From: Hydrogenophaga sp. IBVHS1
GTDB taxonomy: Bacteria > Pseudomonadota > Gammaproteobacteria > Burkholderiales > Burkholderiaceae_C
DNA length: 64,000 nt
Direction: 5' to 3'
Assembly (NCBI RefSeq): GCF_002127265.1
Contig: NZ_NFUU01000002.1
Location: 124,001-188,000, forward strand
Below, piece by piece: positions 55,595-63,988 of this stretch. The notes under the pieces were generated by a model, which saw nothing but the letters and a program-made list of their open reading frames with translations, did no database searches and was not told where the DNA came from. Within the stretch, counting starts at the first letter, position 1, and the number at the start of each line of letters is the position of its first letter. The position numbers and the translations under genes are program-made.

Positions 55595-57112
55595 ATGAGT
55601 TCCGACCACACTCCCCCCGCAGCCCTCTTGGCGCCACCACTCCACAAGACCGGCGTACCCGGTCTCGACGACGTCCTGGGTGGCGGCCTCACCCGAGGAC
55701 GGCTGTACCTGATCGAAGGCAACCCAGGCTCCGGCAAGACCACGCTCGCCATGCAATTCCTGGCGGAAGGCGCTCGTCTGGGCGAGAGGGTTCTCTACAT
55801 CACCCTTTCCGAAACAGCCGAAGAACTCCACGGCGTGGCGGAGTCGCACGGGTGGGACCTCAGCGGTATTGACTTGCGCGAAATGTTGCCGGGAACCGAT
55901 GCGCTCTCACCGGACGAGCAATACACCATCTTTCATCCGTCCGAGGTGGAACTGGGTGAAACCACGGTGCGCATCCTGGAGGACGTGACCCGCATCAACC
56001 CCGCCCGCGTGGTGTTCGATTCGCTTTCGGAACTGCGTCTGCTGGCGGGCAGTTCGCTGCGCTACCGGCGCCAGATTCTGGCGCTCAAGCAGTTCTTTGC
56101 CGGACGCAACTGCACCGTGCTGTTGCTCGACGACATGACCGCCGTGGAACACGACCTTCAGGTGCAGAGCATCTCGCACGCCGTGGTGCGACTCGAGCAG
56201 GTCCATCCCGATTACGGCAGTTCGCGCAAGCGGCTCATCGTTCTCAAGTACCGGGGCCATTCTTTTCGCGGTGGTTACCACGACTACAAGATCGTGCGCG
56301 GAGGTCTGGTGGTGTTTCCGCGTCTCGTGGCGGCGGAGCATGTGGAACCGGTCCACCACCGCAAGCTGCCCAGTGGGATCAAGGAGCTCGACGATCTGTT
56401 GGGCGGCGGCATCGAGCGGGGCACCAGCACCCTGATGGTTGGCGCGCCGGGCACAGGAAAGTCGAGCGTGGCCGTGCAGTTCGCCGTGGCCGCTGCCGAG
56501 CGCGGCGAATGCGCGGCGTTGTTCATCTTCGACGAAAGCATCGCCACCTTGCGTTCGCGTTCGGCAGGGATGGGATTGCCGCTGGACCAGCACATCGAAT
56601 CCGGACACATCCGGCTTCGCCAGGTCGATCCGGCTGAACTCTCGCCCGGCGAGTTTGTGCACGAGATTCGGCAGGCCGTCACAGAACACCATGCCAGGGT
56701 GGTGGTGATCGACAGCCTGAATGGTTACCTCAACGCGATGCCAGACGAACGTTTCCTGGTGATCCAGCTGCACGAGTTGCTCACCTTCCTCGGTCAGTCG
56801 GGAGTGGCGTCCATCCTCATCGGCGCTCAGCACGGCCTGATCGGCACACAGATGACGTCGCCCGTCGACGCGAGCTATCTGGCCGACGCGGTGCTGCTCA
56901 TGCGTTACTACGAAGCTCAGGGTGAAGTGCGGCAGGCGATCTCGGTGGTGAAGAAGCGCAGCGGTGCGCACGAGCGCAGCATTCGAAGTTTCAAAATCAG
57001 GTCTGATGGCATTTCACTGGGTCCTCCCTTGCGTGAACTTCGCGGCATCCTGACGGGTGTTCCGGTGCCGCTGGGCGAGACCGGCGACGCCCTCGACCTG
57101 ATGACCACATGA
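55595..57112 (+). CDS. KaiC-like ATPase with two RecA domains
   Basis: A 505-residue KaiC-family protein. Domain 1 has Walker A GNPGSGKTT at 42-50, and domain 2 has GAPGTGKSS at about 283-291. KaiC proteins pair two Glu at the catalytic positions; here the matching sites read SET and DES, each with one Glu. Near the end of domain 2 the KaiC phosphorylation pair Ser-Thr aligns by hand with Ser427-Tyr428, in DASYLADAVLL, so one site is changed. Neither kaiA nor kaiB is nearby. It overlaps the hybrid kinase gene (ATGA), so it is likely a signalling ATPase working with that kinase and not a free clock. Confidence 0.9.
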   Translation: MSSDHTPPAALLAPPLHKTGVPGLDDVLGGGLTRGRLYLIEGNPGSGKTTLAMQFLAEGARLGERVLYITLSETAEELHGVAESHGWDLSGIDLREMLPGTDALSPDEQYTIFHPSEVELGETTVRILEDVTRINPARVVFDSLSELRLLAGSSLRYRRQILALKQFFAGRNCTVLLLDDMTAVEHDLQVQSISHAVVRLEQVHPDYGSSRKRLIVLKYRGHSFRGGYHDYKIVRGGLVVFPRLVAAEHVEPVHHRKLPSGIKELDDLLGGGIERGTSTLMVGAPGTGKSSVAVQFAVAAAERGECAALFIFDESIATLRSRSAGMGLPLDQHIESGHIRLRQVDPAELSPGEFVHEIRQAVTEHHARVVVIDSLNGYLNAMPDERFLVIQLHELLTFLGQSGVASILIGAQHGLIGTQMTSPVDASYLADAVLLMRYYEAQGEVRQAISVVKKRSGAHERSIRSFKIRSDGISLGPPLRELRGILTGVPVPLGETGDALDLMTT

Positions 57113-58656
57113 AGGGTACCGCTTCGCAGACCAGCGAGTTGCGCGTGCTGCTCCGGATGATCACCTCCATGGACGCATCCATGGTCATCCGTCTCCTCGC
57201 TCGTTCAGGCATTGAAGCCGAGTCGTGTGCAGATGCGGCGCACCTGGCCTCCGAAATGTCGGCCGGCGCTGGCGCTGTCGTCATTGCGGAAGAGGTGCTG
57301 GCCGACCAGGGGTTCGGGCGCGTCATGCTGGCCCTGCGCGCTCAACCCGCGTGGTCCGATGTGCCGGTGATCGTGGTGGCGCGCACCGGCCTGGACTCCA
57401 TCGCCATCACCGAAGCGGTAGAGCAACTCGCCAACCTCACGGTGCTCGAGCGGCCCATGCGCGCTTCTTCGCTGGTGAGTTCGGTGCGCACCGCACTGGC
57501 CGCCAGAAAGCGGCAATACCAGTTGCGCGCCACGATGGAGGGTCTGCACGAGGCCGACCAGCGCAAGACCGAGTTTCTGGCCACGCTGGCACACGAATTG
57601 CGCAACCCGCTGGCTCCGCTGCGCACCGGCCTCACCATCCTCTCGAAGATGCAGCCGGACGCGGACAAAGCGCAGTCGCTCTACGCCATGATGGAACGAC
57701 AGCTCAGCCACATGGTCCGCCTCATCGACGACCTCATGGAGGTTTCCCGCATCACCCGCGGCAAGATTGAGCTGCAGCCTTCCTCCGTGGCGCTGGACCG
57801 CGTGGTGCTCGATGCGGTGGAGGTGAGCAAGCCCCTTTTTGTGGCGGCGGAGCAGGAACTGGTGCTCGACCTGCACTGCGCGCCTTGCGACGTCAGTGGC
57901 GACGCCGTGCGCCTCACGCAGGTGTTTTCCAACCTGCTCAACAACGCGTCCAAGTACACGCCACCCAAAGGCCGCATCGTGGTGACCATGAGAACAGAAG
58001 GTCAGTCCGTGCTGGTGCGCGTCTCAGACACCGGCATCGGCATACCGCCCCACATGCTGGAGTCCGTGTTCGACATGTTTGTTCAGGTCAGCGGCACATC
58101 GCGTGCCGCGCAAGGCGGGCTGGGCATTGGCCTGACGCTGGTGCGCAGCCTGGTGGAGCTGCACGGTGGACGCGTGATGGCCGCCAGCGGGGGCGCTGGC
58201 TCCGGCACCACCATGACGGTGGAACTGCCACTGGTGGCGACAACGGAAGTGGCGAGCCTGCCTGCTTCGCCCGCCGTTGCGCCCCACGCGGCCCGCGGGC
58301 ACCGGATCTTCGTGGTGGACGACAACCGCGACGCCGCCGATTCACTGGCTCACCTGCTCCGCCTGATGGGCGCGAGTGCGTCGGTGGCGTACGGCGCACG
58401 GGAAGCGCTGGCTGCCATGTCGGCCGATCCGCCCACCATCGCGTTCATCGACATCGGCATGCCGGTGATGGATGGGTACGAGCTGGCTGGCCGCATCCGC
58501 GCGACCCATGCGCTCGGCGGGGCCGTGCTGATTGCTCTCACCGGCTGGGGCCAGGCCACCGACAAGGAACGCATCATGGCGGCTGGGTTCGATCACCACC
58601 TTCTGAAGCCGGCCGACATTCATGAACTGTCCCGGGTGCTGCAGACGGTGGAATGA
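57109..58656 (+). CDS. Hybrid sensor kinase with N-terminal pseudo-receiver and C-terminal receiver
   Basis: A 515-residue protein without membrane segments. Residues about 10-125 resemble a receiver, but the expected phospho-Asp position reads VVIAEEVLAD, with Glu and no Asp at the site, so it is a pseudo-receiver. The kinase core has His162 in LAHELRNPLAPLR, then NLLNNASKYTPP and the G boxes DTGIGIPP and GGLGIGLTLVRSL. A C-terminal receiver carries DDNRDAADSL, the phospho-Asp448 in FIDIGMPVMDG, LTGWGQ and LKPAD. It starts in the stop of the KaiC-like gene. Its input is likely the KaiC-like protein. Confidence 0.9.
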   Translation: MKGTASQTSELRVLLRMITSMDASMVIRLLARSGIEAESCADAAHLASEMSAGAGAVVIAEEVLADQGFGRVMLALRAQPAWSDVPVIVVARTGLDSIAITEAVEQLANLTVLERPMRASSLVSSVRTALAARKRQYQLRATMEGLHEADQRKTEFLATLAHELRNPLAPLRTGLTILSKMQPDADKAQSLYAMMERQLSHMVRLIDDLMEVSRITRGKIELQPSSVALDRVVLDAVEVSKPLFVAAEQELVLDLHCAPCDVSGDAVRLTQVFSNLLNNASKYTPPKGRIVVTMRTEGQSVLVRVSDTGIGIPPHMLESVFDMFVQVSGTSRAAQGGLGIGLTLVRSLVELHGGRVMAASGGAGSGTTMTVELPLVATTEVASLPASPAVAPHAARGHRIFVVDDNRDAADSLAHLLRLMGASASVAYGAREALAAMSADPPTIAFIDIGMPVMDGYELAGRIRATHALGGAVLIALTGWGQATDKERIMAAGFDHHLLKPADIHELSRVLQTVE

Positions 58657-58695
58657 ACCGTGGCACGACCCTGCGGGCTTTAGAATCCGTCCACC

Positions 58696-59049
58696 ATGCG
58701 CCGCTGGCTCCTTGCCCTTTTTGCCCTGCAGTTTTTCTGCAGCGTCACTGCTTTCGCGTACGCCAGCGTGGATCGACTCGAGCCCGCATCCCAGGCAGCG
58801 GGCGTGGTGGCCGAAGCATCGAAGTGCTCGCTCGACACGACGCTGAAGGGCGCCGCCTCGGCGCTCGATCCCACGCATGGCCTGCTGGACGATATTCCCG
58901 AGTTGCCTGAGTGCCTCGACGTGGCGATGGGTGAAGTGGCCGTTGCTACTCCCTGGGCACTCCCCCACGAGCGCCTGATCACCGAGTGGACGCCGCCCGC
59001 GCTCGACGGGCCGCAGCGTCCCCCTCGAAGCCTTAGCGCCCTCGCCTGA
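58696..59049 (+). CDS. Small exported hypothetical protein
   Basis: A 117-residue protein that starts with a Sec signal peptide (MRRWLLALFALQFFCSVTAFA). The mature part is acidic and Pro-rich, with two Cys, in KCSLD and ECLDV, that might form a disulfide. I recognise no family. TAGAAT lies ten bases before the start, so the transcript may be leaderless or the promoter may belong to it. It sits between the hybrid kinase and the TerC-type gene, 15 bases after which an extended leader begins. Confidence 0.6.
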   Translation: MRRWLLALFALQFFCSVTAFAYASVDRLEPASQAAGVVAEASKCSLDTTLKGAASALDPTHGLLDDIPELPECLDVAMGEVAVATPWALPHERLITEWTPPALDGPQRPPRSLSALA

Positions 59050-59070
59050 GGGCTTGCCCGGCCATGGCGC

Positions 59071-59111
59071 CGGGCACCGCTTCCGACGGTGCACACCGTC
59101 TTCCGTGCCCG
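59071..59111 (+). promoter_or_regulatory. Structured leader upstream of the TerC-type gene
   Basis: The outer stem CGGGCAC/GTGCCCG encloses an inner stem GACGGT-GCAC-ACCGTC, separated by unpaired CGCTTCC on one side and TTCC on the other. The whole occupies 41 bases and ends 31 bases before the ATG at 59142. It does not show the conserved loops of the yybP-ykoY manganese riboswitch that often precedes TerC-family genes. It may still regulate expression, or only end the upstream transcript. Confidence 0.5.
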
Positions 59112-59141
59112 CTCCTGGCACACGAACCCGCCCTCTCCACC

Positions 59142-59894
59142 ATGATGGAACTGCTCTCCGACCCCAATGTCTGGATCGCTTTTGCGATGCTGACCGCCCT
59201 TGAAATCGTTCTGGGCATCGACAACATCATCTTCATCTCTATCCTGGTGGGGCGACTGCCGCCCGAGCTGCGCGACAAGGCCAGGCGCCTGGGACTGGGT
59301 TTCGCCATGGTCTCGCGGCTGATGCTGCTGTTCACCCTGAGCTGGGTCATGGGCCTCACGGCCGACCTCTTCACCGTGGTGGGCCAGGGCATCAGTGGCC
59401 GCGACATCGTGCTGCTGCTCGGGGGCCTGTTCCTGCTCTACAAGGCTTCGCACGAAATCTTCGTAGAGGTGGAAGCGCGTGAACAGCACGCCCCCGCGCA
59501 GACCGATGCCGAGCTGATGCGCGCCTCGGGTTCGCGCCTGTTCTGGGGAATCATCGGCCAGATCGCCATCATCGACATCGTGTTCTCGCTCGACTCGGTG
59601 ATCACCGCCGTGGGCATGGTCGACCACATCAGCGTGATGGTGGCCGCCGTGGTCATTTCTGTCGGCGTGATGCTGGTCGCCGCCAAGCCCATTGGCGAAT
59701 TCGTCGATCGCCATCCTTCGGTGAAGGTGCTGGCGCTGGCGTTCCTCGTCATGGTGGGCATGGCGCTGACCGCCGAAGCTTTCGACCAGGAAGTGCCCAA
59801 GGGCTACATCTACGCCGCCATGGCTTTCTCGCTCGTGGTCGAAGCGCTCAACATCCGCGCCCGCGCCAAGCGCCAGAAGGCCGCTGCGCATTGA
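59142..59894 (+). CDS. TerC family membrane protein
   Basis: A 250-residue inner-membrane protein. Eight or so hydrophobic segments are separated by short loops. The motifs ALEIVLGIDNIIFISILVGRLP and IIDIVFSLDSVITAVGM, with two Asp in membrane helices, are the hallmark of TerC/Alx exporters. Members export manganese or other divalent metals in some bacteria. The ATG at 59142 is chosen in preference to the open-frame start at 59064, which would pass through the structured leader. The neighbouring Bax-inhibitor-type membrane gene follows in the same direction after 60 bases. Confidence 0.88.
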   Translation: MMELLSDPNVWIAFAMLTALEIVLGIDNIIFISILVGRLPPELRDKARRLGLGFAMVSRLMLLFTLSWVMGLTADLFTVVGQGISGRDIVLLLGGLFLLYKASHEIFVEVEAREQHAPAQTDAELMRASGSRLFWGIIGQIAIIDIVFSLDSVITAVGMVDHISVMVAAVVISVGVMLVAAKPIGEFVDRHPSVKVLALAFLVMVGMALTAEAFDQEVPKGYIYAAMAFSLVVEALNIRARAKRQKAAAH

Positions 59895-59954
59895 AATTTT
59901 TTCTTCATCCTTTCATCCTTTCATCCACTGAACCCACCGAACCCCAGAACCACC

Positions 59955-60647
59955 ATGAACACACCGCTCAACACCTACGCCCCGTCCGCTTCAACGCTCG
60001 ACACCACCGCGCGCAACCGAGTGCTGCGCAATACCTACTGGCTGCTCGCGCTCTCCATGCTGCCCACCGTGCTGGGCGCCTGGGTCGGCGTAGCCACCGG
60101 CATCACCGCCGGGCTCACCGGCTTCGTGGGCCTGATCGTGTTCCTTGGCGGCGCCTTCGGCTTCATGTTCGCCATTGAAAAAACCAAGAACTCGGCCGCG
60201 GGCGTGCCGGTGTTGCTGGCCTTCACCTTCTTCATGGGCCTCATGCTCTCGCGGCTGGTGGCAACGGTGCTCGGCTTTTCCAACGGCGCGAGTCTGATCA
60301 TGACGGCCTTCGGCGGCACGGCCGCCATCTTCTTCGGCATGGCCTCGCTCTCCAGCATCGTCAAGCGCGACCTCAGCAACATGGGCAAGTTCCTGTTCAT
60401 CGGCATGATCATGTTGCTGGTGGCGGGCATTGCCAACGTGTTCATCCAGTCCAGCGCGCTGATGATCACGCTCTCGGTGCTGGCCATCGGCATCTTCTCG
60501 GCCTTCATCCTGTACGACCTCAAGCGCGTGCAGGACGGCGAGGAAACCAACTACATCACCGCCACCCTGGGCGTGTACCTCAGCCTGTTCAACGTGTTCC
60601 AGGCCCTGCTGTCCCTGCTGGGCCTGGCCGGCGGCCGCGACGAATAA
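59955..60647 (+). CDS. Bax inhibitor-1/YccA family membrane protein
   Basis: A 230-residue protein with seven hydrophobic helices. The pattern begins RNTYWLLALSMLPTVLGAWVG, and the family end ILYDLKRVQDGEETNYITATLGVYLSLFNVF carries the conserved Asp. YccA-type members bind the FtsH protease, and others act as calcium or pH-dependent channels. The ATG at 59955 follows a purine-poor region, so its translation may be modest. It is in line with the TerC-type gene, but I see no functional link. Confidence 0.9.
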   Translation: MNTPLNTYAPSASTLDTTARNRVLRNTYWLLALSMLPTVLGAWVGVATGITAGLTGFVGLIVFLGGAFGFMFAIEKTKNSAAGVPVLLAFTFFMGLMLSRLVATVLGFSNGASLIMTAFGGTAAIFFGMASLSSIVKRDLSNMGKFLFIGMIMLLVAGIANVFIQSSALMITLSVLAIGIFSAFILYDLKRVQDGEETNYITATLGVYLSLFNVFQALLSLLGLAGGRDE

Positions 60648-60720
60648 CCTGCTGGGTGGCGTGAAGAACACAAGGAGGCTTCAACAGACCTTGCACCTTG
60701 GAGGACGGATTTGGGTCCAC

Positions 60721-60745
60721 GGATGAAGTAGTGGTTATTTCATCC
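60721..60745. promoter_or_regulatory. Candidate ChrB operator upstream of the chromate operon
   Basis: GGATGAA and TTCATCC form a perfect 7-base inverted repeat separated by 11 bases. It ends 21 bases before the chrB start codon. ChrB proteins regulate their own operon through DNA sites of this general kind. A TAGGCT/TACATT stretch follows as a possible -10 area. Confidence 0.55.
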
Positions 60746-60766
60746 GACGTAGGCTACATTTCAAAC

Positions 60767-61708
60767 ATGTGGTCCGTCCTGTTTCTCACCCTGCCCACCC
60801 AGCCCACGGCGGTGCGGCTGCGCGTCTGGCGCGCGCTCAAGGCATTGGGCTGCCCGCTTCTGCGAGATGGCGCCTATCTGCTCCCGCAGGAAGAGCAGGA
60901 AAGCTTCGAGCCTCTGGTTGATGAGGTGCGCCAGCACGGCGGCGCAGCCCAGGTGATGTGGCTGACACCCATCGACGATGCGCAGCGTGAAGAAGTGCTG
61001 GCCCTGTTCGATCGCAGCGCGGCCTACGCGCAATGGCGCAACACGCTGGACGACTGGCTGGCCGCGTTGCCCGCCGCCGGTGAAACGGAAGCGAGACGGC
61101 AGTGGCGCGCCATCGAGCAGGCGCAGCGCGACATTCAAGCCATCGACTACTACCCCGGCGAAGCCGCGCTGCAGGCCGACGCTGCGCTGGCCGACGCACG
61201 CGCGGCGCTGGACGCCCGCTTCTCACACAACGAGCCCCGCGCGGTGGCCGACCACGGCATCGCCAGGCTGGACACGCGCAAATTCAAGGGAAAGCGCTGG
61301 GCCACCCGGGCACGACCCTGGGTGGACCGGCTCGCAAGCGCCTGGCTGATTCGACGTTTCATCGATCCGCAGGCGCAGTTCACCTGGATGGACGAGGTCA
61401 AGGCGCTGCCACGTGGTGCGGTGGGTTTCGATTTCGACGGAGCGCGCTTCAGCCACGTCGGCGCGCGCGTCACGTTCGAGGTGCTGCTGGCCAGTTTCGG
61501 GCTGGAGCAAGACACCCGCCTGAGCCGATTGGGCGCGGCCGTGCATTTTCTGGACGCAGGCGGCATGCCCACGCCCGAAGCCAGCGGCCTCGAAGCCGTG
61601 CTGGCCGGCCTGCGTGCGTTGCACCCCGATGACGACACTTTGCTGGACGCGGCCTGCACCGTGTTCGACGCTCTCTTCGCCAACCCGGCCCAGCCGGCAA
61701 GACCATGA
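60767..61708 (+). CDS. chrB: Chromate resistance regulator ChrB
   Basis: A 313-residue protein of the chromate-responsive regulator family. The N-terminal winged-helix-like part reads LFLTLPTQPTAVRLRVWRALKALG, followed by GAYLLPQ. The C-terminal domain contains WATRARPWVDRLASAWLIRRFIDP and FDFDGARFSHVG, the typical ChrB conserved blocks. The stop codon overlaps the chrA ATG (ATGA). The ATG at 60767 is used in preference to the earlier in-frame start at 60698, which would include the operator. Confidence 0.93.
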   Translation: MWSVLFLTLPTQPTAVRLRVWRALKALGCPLLRDGAYLLPQEEQESFEPLVDEVRQHGGAAQVMWLTPIDDAQREEVLALFDRSAAYAQWRNTLDDWLAALPAAGETEARRQWRAIEQAQRDIQAIDYYPGEAALQADAALADARAALDARFSHNEPRAVADHGIARLDTRKFKGKRWATRARPWVDRLASAWLIRRFIDPQAQFTWMDEVKALPRGAVGFDFDGARFSHVGARVTFEVLLASFGLEQDTRLSRLGAAVHFLDAGGMPTPEASGLEAVLAGLRALHPDDDTLLDAACTVFDALFANPAQPARP

Positions 61709-63027
61709 ACCGCCCAGATCCTGTTTCTTTCGCCGAGGCGCTGCGCTTCTGGCTCAAGCTCGGCTTCATCAGCTTCGGTGGCCCGGCGGGGCAGATCGCC
61801 ATCATGCACACCGAGCTGGTCGAGCGCCGTCGCTGGATCAGCGAGAACCGCTTCCTGCACGCGCTGAATTACTGCATGCTGCTGCCCGGCCCCGAGGCGC
61901 AGCAGCTGGCCACCTACATCGGCTGGCTCATGCACCGCAGCTGGGGCGGCATCGTGGCCGGCGCCTTGTTCGTGTTGCCATCCCTGTTCATCCTCATTGC
62001 GCTGTCGTGGATTTACCTCGCCTTTGGCGACGTGCCTGTGGTCGCCGGACTCTTCTACGGCATCAAGCCCGCCGTCACGGCGCTGGTGCTGCACGCGGCC
62101 CACCGCATCGGCATGCGGGCGCTCAAGAACGGCTGGATGTGGGCCATCGCCGCCGCTTCATTCGTCGCCATCTTCGCGTTTGACACCCCGTTTCCCGCCA
62201 TCGTGGCGGCGGCCGGGCTCATCGGCTGGCTGGGGTCCCGGCGCTGGCCGCAGGTGTTCACGCTGGGTGGCGGGCACAGTGCCGTCAAGGGTTACGGACC
62301 CGCGCTGATCGACGATGACACGCCCACCCCATCGCATGCGGTGTTCTCCTATGGCCGGCTGGCGCGCGTGCTGGCGGTGGGGCTCGCGCTCTGGCTGCTG
62401 GCCATGGGTGCGCTGGTGGCCTGGCAGGGCTGGAGCGCGACGCTTTCGCAGATGGGCTGGTTCTTCACCAAGGCCGCGCTGCTGACCTTCGGTGGCGCCT
62501 ACGCGGTGCTGCCCTACGTGTACCAGGGCGCTGTTGAAACCTTTCAGTGGCTCAGCGGCCCGCAAATGATCGACGGCCTGGCACTCGGTGAAACCACGCC
62601 CGGCCCGCTGATCATGGTGGTGGCGTTTGTGGGCTACGTGGGTGGCTGGAATCAGGCCGTGCTGGGGCCGGACGCCTTGTTCCTCGGCGCCGCACTGGCC
62701 GCCACGGCGGTCACTTTTTTCACCTTCCTGCCGTCCTTCGTGTTCATCCTGGCGGGCGGCCCTCTTGTGGAATCCACTCACGGCAAACTCGGCTTCACCG
62801 CGCCGCTGTCGGCCATCACCGCCGCGGTCGTGGGCGTCATCCTCAACCTCGCCCTGTTCTTTGCGTACCACGTGTGGTGGCCGCAGGGCTTCCAGGGCGC
62901 GTTCGACGCCGTGTCGGCCGCGATCACGGTGGCGGCTGCGGTGGCGCTGTTCCGTTTCAAGGTCGGCGTTCTCCCCTTGCTCGGCGCATGCGCGGCGGTC
63001 GGGCTGGCTTTCACCCTGCTGCGCTGA
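61705..63027 (+). CDS. chrA: Chromate efflux transporter ChrA
   Basis: A 440-residue inner-membrane protein of the CHR family that exports chromate. It consists of two homologous halves. Each has the FGGPAGQIAIMH or FGGAYAVLPYVYQ motif near its start, followed by LPGPEAQQLATYIGW or TTPGPLIMVVAFVGY. About ten hydrophobic segments are seen. It starts in the chrB stop and is followed by a rhodanese gene, forming chrB-chrA-chrE. Regulation would be by ChrB at the upstream inverted repeat. Confidence 0.95.
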   Translation: MNRPDPVSFAEALRFWLKLGFISFGGPAGQIAIMHTELVERRRWISENRFLHALNYCMLLPGPEAQQLATYIGWLMHRSWGGIVAGALFVLPSLFILIALSWIYLAFGDVPVVAGLFYGIKPAVTALVLHAAHRIGMRALKNGWMWAIAAASFVAIFAFDTPFPAIVAAAGLIGWLGSRRWPQVFTLGGGHSAVKGYGPALIDDDTPTPSHAVFSYGRLARVLAVGLALWLLAMGALVAWQGWSATLSQMGWFFTKAALLTFGGAYAVLPYVYQGAVETFQWLSGPQMIDGLALGETTPGPLIMVVAFVGYVGGWNQAVLGPDALFLGAALAATAVTFFTFLPSFVFILAGGPLVESTHGKLGFTAPLSAITAAVVGVILNLALFFAYHVWWPQGFQGAFDAVSAAITVAAAVALFRFKVGVLPLLGACAAVGLAFTLLR

Positions 63028-63037
63028 GGAACTCTGC

Positions 63038-63373
63038 ATGGATACCCATACGCCTGAACCCGCCGACGAGGCCATGGTGGCGGAACACGCCAATGTGGCC
63101 GGCAGCCTGGTGCTGGACGTGCGGCGCACTGGCGCCTTCGAACAAGCCACTACCCAATTGCCCGGCGCCACCTGGCGCGACCCCGCCCAGGTGACGCAGT
63201 GGGCGGCCTTCGTGCCGCGCGATCGGCCTGTCACGGTCTACTGCGTCCACGGCCACGAGGTCAGCCGCAACACCGCGCAGCAACTGCGCGGCTTGGGTGT
63301 GAGCGCGCGCTACCTGCGTGGCGGCATTGAAGGCTGGAGCCAGGCCGGCATGCCGGTCGTGGACAAGGAATAG
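63038..63373 (+). CDS. Rhodanese domain protein (ChrE-like)
   Basis: A 111-residue single-domain rhodanese. The active-site loop is YCVHGHEVSRNTAQQLRGLG with the catalytic Cys, and the C-terminal RYLRGGIEGWSQAGMPV is conserved. It follows chrA by 10 bases, with GAGGA before the ATG, so it belongs to the chromate operon. ChrE-type proteins are thought to help with glutathione-chromium complexes; direct proof is limited. There is no signal peptide. Confidence 0.9.
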   Translation: MDTHTPEPADEAMVAEHANVAGSLVLDVRRTGAFEQATTQLPGATWRDPAQVTQWAAFVPRDRPVTVYCVHGHEVSRNTAQQLRGLGVSARYLRGGIEGWSQAGMPVVDKE

Positions 63374-63430
63374 GGTCGAAGAACCGCCAATCCACAGCCG
63401 AACCACAACCGGATGGGTGGCCGAAGGCGG

Positions 63431-63988
63431 TTACGTTGCCGTCGTGGCAACACCCGCAACTGCGGGGCGCAGCGCAAGGCGCCAGAGGCGTGCGGCGCGG
63501 CCAACAAAGACGCCGGTGAACGCGCCGTACAGCCCCGCGACGCACAGCACATACGGTGAGTTCTGCGCCAGCTGCGGCTCCATGGCGAGATCCACCCCCA
63601 CCACGTACTTCACCAGGAAGATGCCCAGGATCAGCAGCAGGGGAACCACGCTGCCTGGCAAGCGGTACACCCCGCGCGCGGGGTCGTATTGCGCTGTGCT
63701 CTGGCCACGGGAGAGCAGCACAAAGGCGAGCGCCGCCGCCGCGAGCCAGGCCAGGATGGCAATGGCCCGATGAGGCGTTGAGCCCAGGGCCGAGAACGTG
63801 CCCGACACCGAGAGGGTGGTCATGATCAGCGGCAGCAGCGACACCCGCGCCAGGCTGGCGGTGCGGTCGCGCAGCTGGCTGACGCCCAACGCAACCAGAC
63901 CCACGAGCAGGCCCCACACCCACAGGGGTGTGCCGCGCAGGATCGGTACCACGGCCTCGGGATGGTGGGAGACGAGTGAGAGCAGCAT
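63431..63988 (-). CDS. DUF6622-like membrane protein of unknown function
   Basis: A 185-residue inner-membrane protein with five hydrophobic helices. The N-terminus (HHPEAVVPILRGTPLWVWGLLVGLVALG) and the SARPxxxVYRLPGSVVPLL pattern in the middle look like a family annotated as DUF6622; the name is from memory. No catalytic residues are seen. It is complete: the ATG lies 12 bases from the window edge. It converges with the rhodanese gene. Confidence 0.7.
   Translation of the reverse strand: MLLSLVSHHPEAVVPILRGTPLWVWGLLVGLVALGVSQLRDRTASLARVSLLPLIMTTLSVSGTFSALGSTPHRAIAILAWLAAAALAFVLLSRGQSTAQYDPARGVYRLPGSVVPLLLILGIFLVKYVVGVDLAMEPQLAQNSPYVLCVAGLYGAFTGVFVGRAARLWRLALRPAVAGVATTAT

Noticed and set aside
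59050..59141. yybP-ykoY manganese riboswitch before the TerC gene
   Set aside because: The conserved loop sequences were not found, although a stem is present.
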